A DNA stretch of 7,075 nucleotides from NCBI GenBank assembly GCA_900321845.1, contig ONXT01000086.1, positions 1 through 7,075 on the forward strand, given 5' to 3'. The notes under the pieces were generated by a model. It had not been told where the DNA came from. It made no database searches and worked only from the letters and a program-made list of their open reading frames with translations. Both the position numbers and the translations under genes were made by a program. The stretch's first letter is position 1; every line of letters begins with the position of its first letter. This document shows, one piece after another, positions 1 to 6,639 of this stretch. Origin of the DNA: an uncultured Bacteroidales bacterium. Its GTDB lineage: Bacteria; Bacteroidota; Bacteroidia; Bacteroidales; WCHB1-69.

Positions 1-1023
1 CGGGTTCACCTGATCTTTCACGTTCACCACATAGACGCACTTGTTCCAGATGCCGCCGTTGGCGGGCAATTCCGCCAGTTTGCGATAAGGCAGGTAGCAA
101 TAGCCATGATTGGCGAAACCCGTGCCGAAGGAGTTGCAGAAGATGACCGCCCCGACCTCCCAGTCGCGGATATCGACCACGCCGTCACCGTTGAGGTCGC
201 GGTCGTTGGTGTATTGGCCGTCGCCGTTGTAGTCCCAGCAGATGGAGTCGTCGTAGCCGACGATGGTTTGGCCGTGGTTGACATTGGATTTGAAGTTGGG
301 CACGATCCACATACCGGCTTGTGGGGTGCCTTCCGGAATCTGGCGCAGCATCTCCTCATTGCCATTGGGCACATGGGTGGAGTAGAAGTTGGCCAAGCCG
401 CCATGTTCGTCGCCGCAGAGGTGGTTGTCGAGCCAGTGCTTCAATGTCAGCAGGCCCTCTTCCGAGTCGGTGGGAATGGCTAGGAATTCCACGATACGGT
501 TCTGCATCGCCTTGTAGTAGAGGTTGTAGCCGGAAGCCCAGCGCAACGGGCCGCCCGTGTTGTACCAGCCGCCCCAGTCGGACACGTTGGGGGTTCCCGC
601 CGTGCGAATCACTTCCCATGTGTCCAAGAAACTCACGCCCGTGTTGGCGCCGCCATTACAGAAATTCCATGCGAAATGGGACGGGTAGCGACGGTTGAGA
701 TTGTTGTTGTTGGTTCCCCTCCGACAATTCATTTCGTATGAAAAGGTATAGACGATACTGCTGGCTTGTCCGCATTCCAGTGCCGATTGCGAGTAGATGG
801 GGGTCATGTAGGGAGTGGAAGCGGAATTGTCCACTTGGGCGGGGAGAGGACGGGCACGCTGAGCCGCTGTCAGCTTCAATGTCGGACAGGAGCGGAGTGC
901 CGCCTCGTCGGCGGGCGACAAAATGGACTGCACGGAGACGTAATTGTCTGCGGGAACGATTTCCTGCGCTTTTGCACTCAAAATGGTGCAAAAAACAAGA
1001 ATGAAATATGCTGCTTTTTTCAC
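1..1023 (-). CDS. Secreted papain-like (C1-type) cysteine protease, C-terminus beyond window
   Basis: This reading frame is open for 341 codons from a GTG at 1023 down to base 1 and has no stop, so the protein continues off the left edge. Residues 1-19 form a Sec signal peptide (KKA, hydrophobic stretch ILVFCTIL, then SAKA before QE). The catalytic parts of a papain fold are visible in order: Gln79 and Cys84 in SQSALECGQAS, His250 in VNHGQTIVGYDD, and Asn297 in CNSFGTGFANHGY, which matches papain's NSWGTGW region. Two DxNxDG calcium-loop-like motifs (residues 264-269 and 276-281) lie between His and Asn. GTG is chosen because the signal peptide begins exactly there and no ATG lies nearby in frame. 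The protein is expected to be exported and to cut peptide bonds. A T9SS or other C-terminal domain may lie outside the window; that is inference. The fold is confident, the substrate unknown. Confidence 0.85.
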   Translation of the reverse strand, partial: MKKAAYFILVFCTILSAKAQEIVPADNYVSVQSILSPADEAALRSCPTLKLTAAQRARPLPAQVDNSASTPYMTPIYSQSALECGQASSIVYTFSYEMNCRRGTNNNNLNRRYPSHFAWNFCNGGANTGVSFLDTWEVIRTAGTPNVSDWGGWYNTGGPLRWASGYNLYYKAMQNRIVEFLAIPTDSEEGLLTLKHWLDNHLCGDEHGGLANFYSTHVPNGNEEMLRQIPEGTPQAGMWIVPNFKSNVNHGQTIVGYDDSICWDYNGDGQYTNDRDLNGDGVVDIRDWEVGAVIFCNSFGTGFANHGYCYLPYRKLAELPANGGIWNKCVYVVNVKDQVNP

Positions 1024-1049
1024 AAGATTGACAATTCTTAAAACGAATC

Positions 1050-1083
1050 GCAAAATTATAAAAAACTTGTAAAAGGCGGTAAA
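1050..1083 (-). promoter_or_regulatory. Putative Bacteroidetes-type promoter of the papain-like protease gene
   Basis: On the minus strand TAATTTTGC (1058 to 1050) fits the Bacteroidetes -7 consensus TAnnTTTG. A partial -33 element, TTTAC (1083 to 1079), stands about 20 bases upstream. The GTG start would be about 26 bases after the box, giving a very short leader. The -33 element is imperfect. Confidence 0.45.
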
Positions 1084-1089
1084 TAGTTA

Positions 1090-1128
1090 GAAAAAAAATA
1101 TGGCAGGTGGCAGGCGGTTACCCGTGCC
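1090..1128 (-). terminator. Possible weak terminator of fabD
   Basis: On the minus strand GGCACGG (1128-1122) can pair with CCG (1117-1115) and TGCC (1112-1109) around a GTAA loop, with a two-base bulge. A run of eight T follows at 1099-1092. The stem overlaps the fabD stop codon, and ten bases separate it from the start of the T run, so it is a poor intrinsic terminator. The separate promoter downstream makes some termination here plausible. Confidence 0.3.
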
Positions 1129-1996
1129 TTACCGTCACTTCTCCGTTGATGCGGCTGATGAGTCCTTGCAGCACGTCGCCCGGACCGAACTCCACGAACT
1201 CGCTTGCTCCGTAGGCAACCATGTTTTGCACCGACTGTGTCCAGCGCACTGGATGCGTCAGCTGGTCTTTGAGGTTCTGTTGGATGACGGCGATGTCGGT
1301 GGTGCCTTCCGCCGACATGTTCTGGAAAACGGGGCAGGTGGGCACGTGGAATTGCGTGTTTTCAATTGCTTGGGCGAGCTCCTCCTGCGCGGAAAGCATC
1401 AGCGGGGAATGGAAAGCGCCGCCCACGTTAAGTTGCATGATGCGGCGGGCGCCGGCCTCGCGCAGCTTTTCCGTTGCCTTCGCAATGCCCTCAAAACTTC
1501 CGGAGATGACCAGTTGTCCCGGACAATTGTAGTTGGCTGCCACAACCACTTCATCCTCAATGGATTGGCAAATCTCCTCAATCTTCTTGTCATCGAATTT
1601 AAGGATGACGGCCATGGTGGAGGGATGTGCTTCGCAAGCCCGTTGCATTGCGGCCGCCCGATGAGCTACCAGCCGAAGCGCATCTTCAAAATCCAGCGCG
1701 CCATTGGCCACCAATGAAGAGAATTCCCCTAACGAATGCCCCGCTACCATATCCGCCTGCGGAATGTCCCGCGCGGAGAGATAGCTGATTACTGAGTGCA
1801 GGAAAATGGCGGGCTGTGTGACATCCGTCCTCTTGAGTCCCTCCTCCGTCCCGGAGAACATGATGTCGGTGATGCGGAATCCGAGAATGTCGTTGGCACG
1901 CTCAAACAAGTCTCGGGCAAAAGCGGACGCTTCGTACAACTCCTTGCCCATTCCGACATACTGCGCGCCCTGACCGGGGAAAACGTAGGCTATCAT
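1118..1996 (-). CDS. fabD: Malonyl-CoA:acyl carrier protein transacylase (FabD)
   Basis: This 292-residue enzyme moves the malonyl group from CoA to the acyl carrier protein, supplying the extender unit for type II fatty acid synthesis in the cytoplasm. The N-terminal FPGQGAQ (residues 6-12), the nucleophile Ser88 in GHSLGE (86-91), Arg113 in AHR, and the catalytic His196 in GAFHSP are all present and correctly ordered. FVEFGPGDVLQGLI near residue 267 is the usual C-terminal glycine-rich motif. The length is close to the roughly 310 residues typical of bacterial FabD. The frame stays open for 36 codons further upstream (to 2104), but those codons encode unrelated sequence and cover the promoter. 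The start is therefore set at the ATG at 1996, directly before IAYVFPGQG. It stands alone here and not in a fab cluster. Confidence 0.97.
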   Translation of the reverse strand: MIAYVFPGQGAQYVGMGKELYEASAFARDLFERANDILGFRITDIMFSGTEEGLKRTDVTQPAIFLHSVISYLSARDIPQADMVAGHSLGEFSSLVANGALDFEDALRLVAHRAAAMQRACEAHPSTMAVILKFDDKKIEEICQSIEDEVVVAANYNCPGQLVISGSFEGIAKATEKLREAGARRIMQLNVGGAFHSPLMLSAQEELAQAIENTQFHVPTCPVFQNMSAEGTTDIAVIQQNLKDQLTHPVRWTQSVQNMVAYGASEFVEFGPGDVLQGLISRINGEVTVRHG

Positions 1997-2020
1997 ATTG
2001 CTGTGCTTAAATTTCGGGTT

Positions 2021-2055
2021 GCAAAAATACGATTTTTTTGGGAAAGAAATCGAAA
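2021..2055 (-). promoter_or_regulatory. Putative fabD promoter
   Basis: The minus strand carries TATTTTTGC (2029 to 2021), a perfect match to the TAnnTTTG -7 element. A TTTCG (2055 to 2051) about 21 bases upstream may serve as the -33 element. The box lies 24 bases before the fabD ATG and inside the open extension of the fabD frame, which supports the shorter fabD start. Confidence 0.5.
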
Positions 2056-2095
2056 CAAAAATGTTGGAAATCCACCCCGATGAAAATTTGAAAAT

Positions 2096-2130
2096 GTTTT
2101 TCATCGTCAGGTTTTTTTTATTATTTTTGC
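2096..2130 (+). promoter_or_regulatory. Putative promoter of the C10 protease gene
   Basis: TATTTTTGC (2122-2130) matches the TAnnTTTG -7 element perfectly. A loose TTTTC (2098-2102) at the expected 19-base distance is the only -33 candidate. The predicted leader is roughly 25 bases and AT-rich, with no Shine-Dalgarno sequence before the ATG at 2161. This promoter and that of fabD point away from each other. Confidence 0.5.
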
Positions 2131-2160
2131 GCCCTTAAAATCAAGCTTAAAAATCAATCA

Positions 2161-4290
2161 ATGAAAAAAATCTTTTCCCTTGTACTTCTTGCACTTTGTA
2201 TCATCCCTTGCGGACTGCGTGCGGAAGGCATTCCCGCCGAACAGCTGGTCAGACTGGGTGTCACGGCTTATCAACAGCGTTCCCATTCCACTACCGACCC
2301 GGTGGTCAAACGCACTGACTTCTTTGTGGAAAACGGCGATACGCTTTTAGCCGTTCTCAGCTTTCAGAACGGCGGCTTCATCGTGATGAGCGCCGACGAT
2401 GCCTACGCGCCTGTACTTGCCTATTCCACGGAAAACGACATCGATGTCAGCGATCTTGCGCCCGGTGTTAAATACTGGCTGGATCTCTATCAACGCAATG
2501 TGGCCGCAGCTAAGAAACAGAATCTGACCGCCACTCCCGAAATTGCCGAACAGTGGAGGGAGCTTTCCACAAAGTCGGGACTTATCCGCAGCGAGGTGGT
2601 GTCTCCGCTTCTGTCCGAACTTTGGAACCAGAGCAAGAACTACAACGACCTCTGTCCTGCGGATCCTGATTCACCGCTCGGGTACGGCGGACATGTGCCT
2701 TGCGGCTGCGTAGCCCTCGCCATGGCCATGGTCATCCACTATTATCGCTATCCCGCTACCGGACAGGGCCAGCATAGCTATTTTTCCAATTATGGATCGC
2801 ATTCCGTCAACTATGGACAGCAGACCTACAATTACGATGCGATGCCCTATGTGGTGAGCCGTAAATGTCATGAGGCCGCCAAGCTGATTTATCATTGCGG
2901 CATTGCTGTCGATATGGATTACGCAGCTGAAGGCTCCGGTGCGCAAACCGAAGAAACACGCAACGGACTCGTCAATTATTACAAGTATGCCAGCGAGGCA
3001 GAAACCGTCAACCGCACCAGTTGGGGCGGCTGGTGGGGCGGCGGCAACAGCTACAGCACCGAAGAGTGGATTGCACTGCTCAAGGGCGACCTCGACCTTG
3101 CACGCCCAATCATCTACTCCGGCTACGACGATGAGGGCGGTCACGCCTTCGTGTGCGATGGCTACGACAGCGACAACCTCTTCCACTTCAACTTCGGATG
3201 GGGCGGCTATGGCAACGGTTTCTTCACCGTGGAAGAAGAGGCAGCCACCGCCATCGGCGGCTACAACCGAGGCCAGACCATTGTGCATAAAATCCATCCC
3301 CCCACAAACGTCTATCCCGAATATTGCAACTCCCGCACCATCACCAACACCTACGGCTCGTTGGAAGACGGTAGCGGCAATAGCAATTACCAAAATAATG
3401 CAAACTGCACCTACATCATCTCCCCTGTGGATGTTGACTATATCCTGATTTCTATTCAACAGATTGAAACACAAGAGAATCATGATTTGCTGAAAATTTG
3501 GGACGGCAATCCCAACAACGGGGGCGTCCTCGTAGAGACCTTCTCCGGCAACACTTGTACCCCCTCCACTTGGTATCGCTGCGACAGCGGCAAAGCATAC
3601 ATCACCTTCACCTCCGATGGCAATACCACCGGCGCTGGATGGCGCCTCATCTATAGCGTCCGCCGCAACGTGCGTTGCAACTCCAGTACCACTATGACCG
3701 CCCCCAGCGGACATATCGAAGATGGAAGCGGCGATGAGCAATACGCATCCGACGCCACCTGCTACTGGAACATCAAGCCGACGAATGCCACCTATGTAAA
3801 CCTCCATTTCACCGATTTTAACCTTAGCCCCGAAGATTATGTGAAAGTCTATGACGGATTGGATATGTCTGCGTCCAACCTGCTCGGCACGTTCACCGAC
3901 AACAACCTCCCCAGCAACCTCACCAGCAATACCGGCATTATGAAGGTTGAGTTCATCAGCGACAACTACATCGAACTCGACGGGTTTGCCGCCGACTACA
4001 CCTCCAACGGTGTTGAGGATACGGATGCCATCGAGGATCTCGTTGACAACGATGTGGAATTCGATGTGTTCCCGAACCCCGCCAGCACCAAAATCCGCCT
4101 CAACATCCCCGCCGCCTTCCGTAACGGCACCCTGACCATCACGGATATGGCAGGACGCACAATCCGTACTTCAAAGGTTTCCGAAATCTACAACACTGAA
4201 ATTCCCATCAATGACCTTGCTGACGGCATTTACCTGATTTCCATCCATAATAACCAGCAGATGGCTTTCAAAAAGTTGATTGTCAGATAG
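2161..4290 (+). CDS. T9SS-exported streptopain-family (C10) cysteine protease with two CUB domains
   Basis: This 709-residue secreted cysteine protease is related to streptopain and to interpain/PrtT-type enzymes. It begins with a signal peptide (about 1-21). A prodomain like the streptopain inhibitor propeptide follows (about 25-115, with GGFIVMSADD and PVLAYS). The C10 catalytic domain spans about 145-378, with Cys183 in CGCVALAMAM, His328 in GGHAFVCDGYD, and FNFGWGGYGNGFF (343-355) forming the Trp347 loop. Two CUB domains follow (about 389-500 and 506-615). Each has an EDGSG turn, an N-terminal Cys pair and a D-x-L/V-K-I/V-x-D-G strand. Residues 632-709 are a type A T9SS sorting domain (VFPNPAS, LADGIYLISI, FKKLIVR). 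The enzyme should be made as a zymogen, exported through Sec and T9SS, and attached to or released from the outer surface. The CUB domains probably bind protein or glycan ligands and may bind calcium. All catalytic residues are intact. The natural substrate cannot be read from the sequence. Confidence 0.95.
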   Translation: MKKIFSLVLLALCIIPCGLRAEGIPAEQLVRLGVTAYQQRSHSTTDPVVKRTDFFVENGDTLLAVLSFQNGGFIVMSADDAYAPVLAYSTENDIDVSDLAPGVKYWLDLYQRNVAAAKKQNLTATPEIAEQWRELSTKSGLIRSEVVSPLLSELWNQSKNYNDLCPADPDSPLGYGGHVPCGCVALAMAMVIHYYRYPATGQGQHSYFSNYGSHSVNYGQQTYNYDAMPYVVSRKCHEAAKLIYHCGIAVDMDYAAEGSGAQTEETRNGLVNYYKYASEAETVNRTSWGGWWGGGNSYSTEEWIALLKGDLDLARPIIYSGYDDEGGHAFVCDGYDSDNLFHFNFGWGGYGNGFFTVEEEAATAIGGYNRGQTIVHKIHPPTNVYPEYCNSRTITNTYGSLEDGSGNSNYQNNANCTYIISPVDVDYILISIQQIETQENHDLLKIWDGNPNNGGVLVETFSGNTCTPSTWYRCDSGKAYITFTSDGNTTGAGWRLIYSVRRNVRCNSSTTMTAPSGHIEDGSGDEQYASDATCYWNIKPTNATYVNLHFTDFNLSPEDYVKVYDGLDMSASNLLGTFTDNNLPSNLTSNTGIMKVEFISDNYIELDGFAADYTSNGVEDTDAIEDLVDNDVEFDVFPNPASTKIRLNIPAAFRNGTLTITDMAGRTIRTSKVSEIYNTEIPINDLADGIYLISIHNNQQMAFKKLIVR

Positions 4291-4323
4291 GTTTTGACGC
4301 TGACATTGATATTGACATAAAGT

Positions 4324-4355
4324 GAGACGCAGCGCGCTGCGTCTCTATTGTTTTT
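4324..4355 (+). terminator. Strong intrinsic terminator after the C10 protease gene
   Basis: An uninterrupted 22-base palindrome (4324-4345; half-site GAGACGCAGCG) is followed by TATTGTTTTT. It begins 33 bases after the C10 stop codon. A T run follows only on the plus strand, so it should end plus-strand transcripts. It lies 34 bases before the next start codon. An outer AGTG/CACT pair (4321-4324 with 4356-4359) could form a competing, longer-looped structure. Confidence 0.8.
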
Positions 4356-4379
4356 CACTCTTTATCCCATCCTTGATTC

Positions 4380-5969
4380 ATGCAAGATCCCAATCGCTGG
4401 CTGCTGCCCATAACCACTTTTCTACTTGGTATTGCCTTGGCACTTTTCCTTGGTAAGAAAATCCAGAAAAACAGTTTCGAGAAATCGCCGGAAAAGACGA
4501 AATTCAGCGAAATTCTCGGCTATATCGACAACTATTATTTGGATACGGTCGATAAGGAGAAGCTTTTTGCGGGTGCGGTCAATGGGATGTTGGCCACATT
4601 GGATCCGCATTCGGTCTATTCTTCTGCGGAGGAAAACAAGGCACTGATGGAATCGCTGGGCGGTGGCTTTGACGGAATCGGGGTGGAGTTCAAAATCATG
4701 AACGATACCGTGATGGTGGTCAATACCGTCAGTGGAGGGCCGTCGGAGCAGAAGGGCGTGCGCGCCGGTGACCGTATCGTTGAGGTGGATGGCGAGAATA
4801 TTGCCGGGGTAGGAGTGACGAATGATGTGGTATTTAAGAAGCTGAGAGGTAAAAAGGGGACGGTTGTCCAGGTCGGCATTATGCGTCCCGGCTTCAAAGA
4901 CATCTATCGTTATAAAATCAAGCGCAATACCATCGAAACCCACACCCTCGAGGTCGCCTATATGATTGAACCGACGGTGGGTTACATCAAGCTCAACCAA
5001 TTTGGCGAACATACCGGCTATGAGTTCGAGACTGCTGTGAAGAGATTGAAGAGCGAGGGGATGACCTCGCTGGTTCTCGATTTGAGGGGCAATGGTGGCG
5101 GCTACCTCGGCGCGGCCATCGAAATCTGCGACGCTTTCTTGGGCAACAAGGAGCTGATTGTCTATACGGAAGGGCTGCGGGTTAAATCCGACCACATTTA
5201 CGCCACTCCGCTCGGCTGCTTTGAAAAGGGCAAACTGGTGGTGCTGATTGACGATTTCAGTGCCTCGGCCAGCGAGATTGTCGCCGGCGCCGTGCAGGAC
5301 AACGACCGCGGCTTCGTGGTCGGTCGGCGCTCCTTTGGCAAGGGCCTCGTACAACAGCAGTTCGACCTCGCCGACAACTCCTCCCTTCGTTTGACCGTGG
5401 CGCGTTACCACACGCCCAGCGGACGCTGCATCCAGAAAAAATACGATGCCGGCTCCGAGGATTACTACGAAGAGCTCTATAACCGCTACCTCAACGGCGA
5501 AATGGACAACGCCGACAGCGTGAAATTCGACGAGTCGCTGAAATTCAAGACCAAAAAAGGCCGCACCGTCTATGGCGGCGGTGGCATCATGCCCGACTAC
5601 TTCGTCCCGCTCGACCGCGACAGCAATATCGTGGCTTTCAATCAAATGTACAATACCGGTCTGCTGATTGAATTTGCCTTCAATTATGCGAACCAGCATA
5701 AGGCGCAATTGCAAAAACAGTACCCGGATGCAAAATCCTTCGTCAAGAACATGCAGGTTTCCGATGCGCTGGCGCAGGAATTCATCCGTTTTTACGCCAA
5801 TAAAGAGGGGAAAGTCACCTTGAACAACGCCTCCAACAAAGAGCTGAGAATCTGGCTGAAAGCCCTCATCGGCCGCAACCTCTACCGCGACGAAGCCTTC
5901 TATCCGGTTATCAACTCCACCGACAAAACCGTGCTGAAGGCGGTGGAAGTGTTGAAGAATGATAAGTGA
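4380..5969 (+). CDS. C-terminal processing peptidase, S41 family, membrane-anchored
   Basis: This 529-residue serine protease belongs to the CtpA/Prc (tail-specific protease) family, which cuts periplasmic proteins near their C-termini. Residues 7-25 form one hydrophobic helix (LLPITTFLLGIALALFLG) followed by KK, so the enzyme is anchored in the inner membrane with its body in the periplasm. A CTP N-terminal region (about 42-90, with TLDPHS) is followed by a PDZ domain (about 93-182, GGGFDGIGVEF and GVRAGDRI). The S41 core (about 190-355) has LDLRGNGGG and the catalytic Ser296 (SASASEI), Lys321 (FGKG) and Gln325. The last 150 residues form a charged, probably helical extension, as seen in longer Bacteroidetes members. 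An in-frame TGA six bases before the ATG fixes the start. A strong terminator lies just upstream and no clear TAnnTTTG box fits between, so its promoter is unclear. Confidence 0.95.
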   Translation: MQDPNRWLLPITTFLLGIALALFLGKKIQKNSFEKSPEKTKFSEILGYIDNYYLDTVDKEKLFAGAVNGMLATLDPHSVYSSAEENKALMESLGGGFDGIGVEFKIMNDTVMVVNTVSGGPSEQKGVRAGDRIVEVDGENIAGVGVTNDVVFKKLRGKKGTVVQVGIMRPGFKDIYRYKIKRNTIETHTLEVAYMIEPTVGYIKLNQFGEHTGYEFETAVKRLKSEGMTSLVLDLRGNGGGYLGAAIEICDAFLGNKELIVYTEGLRVKSDHIYATPLGCFEKGKLVVLIDDFSASASEIVAGAVQDNDRGFVVGRRSFGKGLVQQQFDLADNSSLRLTVARYHTPSGRCIQKKYDAGSEDYYEELYNRYLNGEMDNADSVKFDESLKFKTKKGRTVYGGGGIMPDYFVPLDRDSNIVAFNQMYNTGLLIEFAFNYANQHKAQLQKQYPDAKSFVKNMQVSDALAQEFIRFYANKEGKVTLNNASNKELRIWLKALIGRNLYRDEAFYPVINSTDKTVLKAVEVLKNDK

Positions 5970-6053
5970 TGAATGGTGCGAAGATGTCGTGCAGATTGCT
6001 CTGTTTGATAGGGATGAATATGGAGTAAATGCTTTCTGTCAATAGCAAAGATA

Positions 6054-6524
6054 ATGAAAATCAAACTGTTATATATCGGTAAAGAGGATTCCGCATCGTT
6101 GGACGATGCGGTGAAATCCTACGTGGGGAAGATCAAGTTCTACCTTCCTTTCGAAGTGGAGGCCATCCCTTATCTCAAAAACACCAAGCTCTCGGTAGAT
6201 GAGCAGAAAAAGCAGGAGGGGCAGCTCTTTCTCAAGAAAATCGAGACTTCCGATTTTGTTGTTCTGTTGGACGAGCGTGGCAAGGAACTCACCTCCGTCG
6301 CCTTCTCGCAATTCATTCAGCAGCAGATGGTTCGCGGCACCAAGCGGCTGGTGTTCCTCATCGGCGGTGCCTACGGCTTCTCGGAGGAGGTGTATGCCCG
6401 TGGCAACTACAAAATCGCCCTTTCGCAGATGACCTTCCCGCACATCCTCACCCGCCTCATCTTCGCCGAACAACTCTACCGCGCCATGACCATCTGGAAG
6501 GGCGAACCCTACCACCATGTTTGA
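6054..6524 (+). CDS. rlmH: 23S rRNA (pseudouridine1915-N3)-methyltransferase RlmH
   Basis: This 156-residue protein is full length (E. coli RlmH is 155 residues). It is a SPOUT-class methyltransferase that uses S-adenosylmethionine to methylate N3 of pseudouridine 1915 in helix 69 of 23S rRNA, acting on assembled 70S ribosomes as a homodimer. The trefoil-knot motifs are intact: LLDERGKE (71-78), FLIGGAYGFS (101-110), LSQMTFPHILTRLIFAEQLY (123-142) and the C-terminal PYHH (152-155). The ATG at 6054 directly precedes the family's KIKLLYIGK start, and no other ATG in the gap to the preceding gene is in frame. It lies 84 bases after the S41 peptidase gene with no clear promoter or terminator between, so co-transcription is likely. 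Confidence 0.97.
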   Translation: MKIKLLYIGKEDSASLDDAVKSYVGKIKFYLPFEVEAIPYLKNTKLSVDEQKKQEGQLFLKKIETSDFVVLLDERGKELTSVAFSQFIQQQMVRGTKRLVFLIGGAYGFSEEVYARGNYKIALSQMTFPHILTRLIFAEQLYRAMTIWKGEPYHHV

Positions 6525-6547
6525 TCTCCAAACAAATTGTACAGCTA

Positions 6548-6576
6548 TTTCAATAGTGTTGAAACCCCATTGAAAC
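6548..6576. repeat. Short inverted and direct repeat in the convergent gap
   Basis: TTTCAA (6548-6553) and TTGAAA (6559-6564) can form a six-base-pair stem with a five-base loop, and TTGAAAC recurs at 6559-6565 and 6570-6576. The site lies 24 bases past the rlmH stop, between converging genes. It might weakly slow or end transcription, but no T run follows on either strand, so it is not called a terminator. The rest of the gap (to 6639) shows nothing recognisable. Confidence 0.25.
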
Positions 6577-6639
6577 TAACGGCATTATCCTTTTACCTCT
6601 TGTAAAAAAGCGATATAGAAGATTCCGTGATGACGAATA

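Noticed and set aside
24..991. Several short open frames on both strands over the papain-like gene
   Set aside because: They are in other frames than the 341-codon frame that carries signal peptide, Cys, His and Asn motifs; their products are Arg/Pro/Ser-rich and lack domains.
1997..2104. 36-codon N-terminal extension of fabD
   Set aside because: The encoded residues do not resemble FabD, whose conserved start is at 1996, and the stretch contains a perfect -7 promoter box.
2671..3807. Long antisense open frame (378 codons) opposite the C10 protease gene
   Set aside because: The translation is low-complexity (Ala/Val/Gly-rich) and shadows a well-supported protease and CUB region.
4422..5714. 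Long antisense open frame (430 codons) opposite the S41 peptidase gene
   Set aside because: Its translation has no recognisable domain, and it lies wholly opposite a gene with intact catalytic motifs. It is a by-product of the codon use of that gene.
5990..6010. Possible hairpin between the S41 peptidase gene and rlmH
   Set aside because: TGCGA and TCGTGCA pair imperfectly and no T run follows, so it is not a supported terminator.
6548..6576. Possible CRISPR-like repeat (TTGAAAC twice)
   Set aside because: Only two seven-base copies exist, four bases apart, with no spacers and no cas genes in the window.
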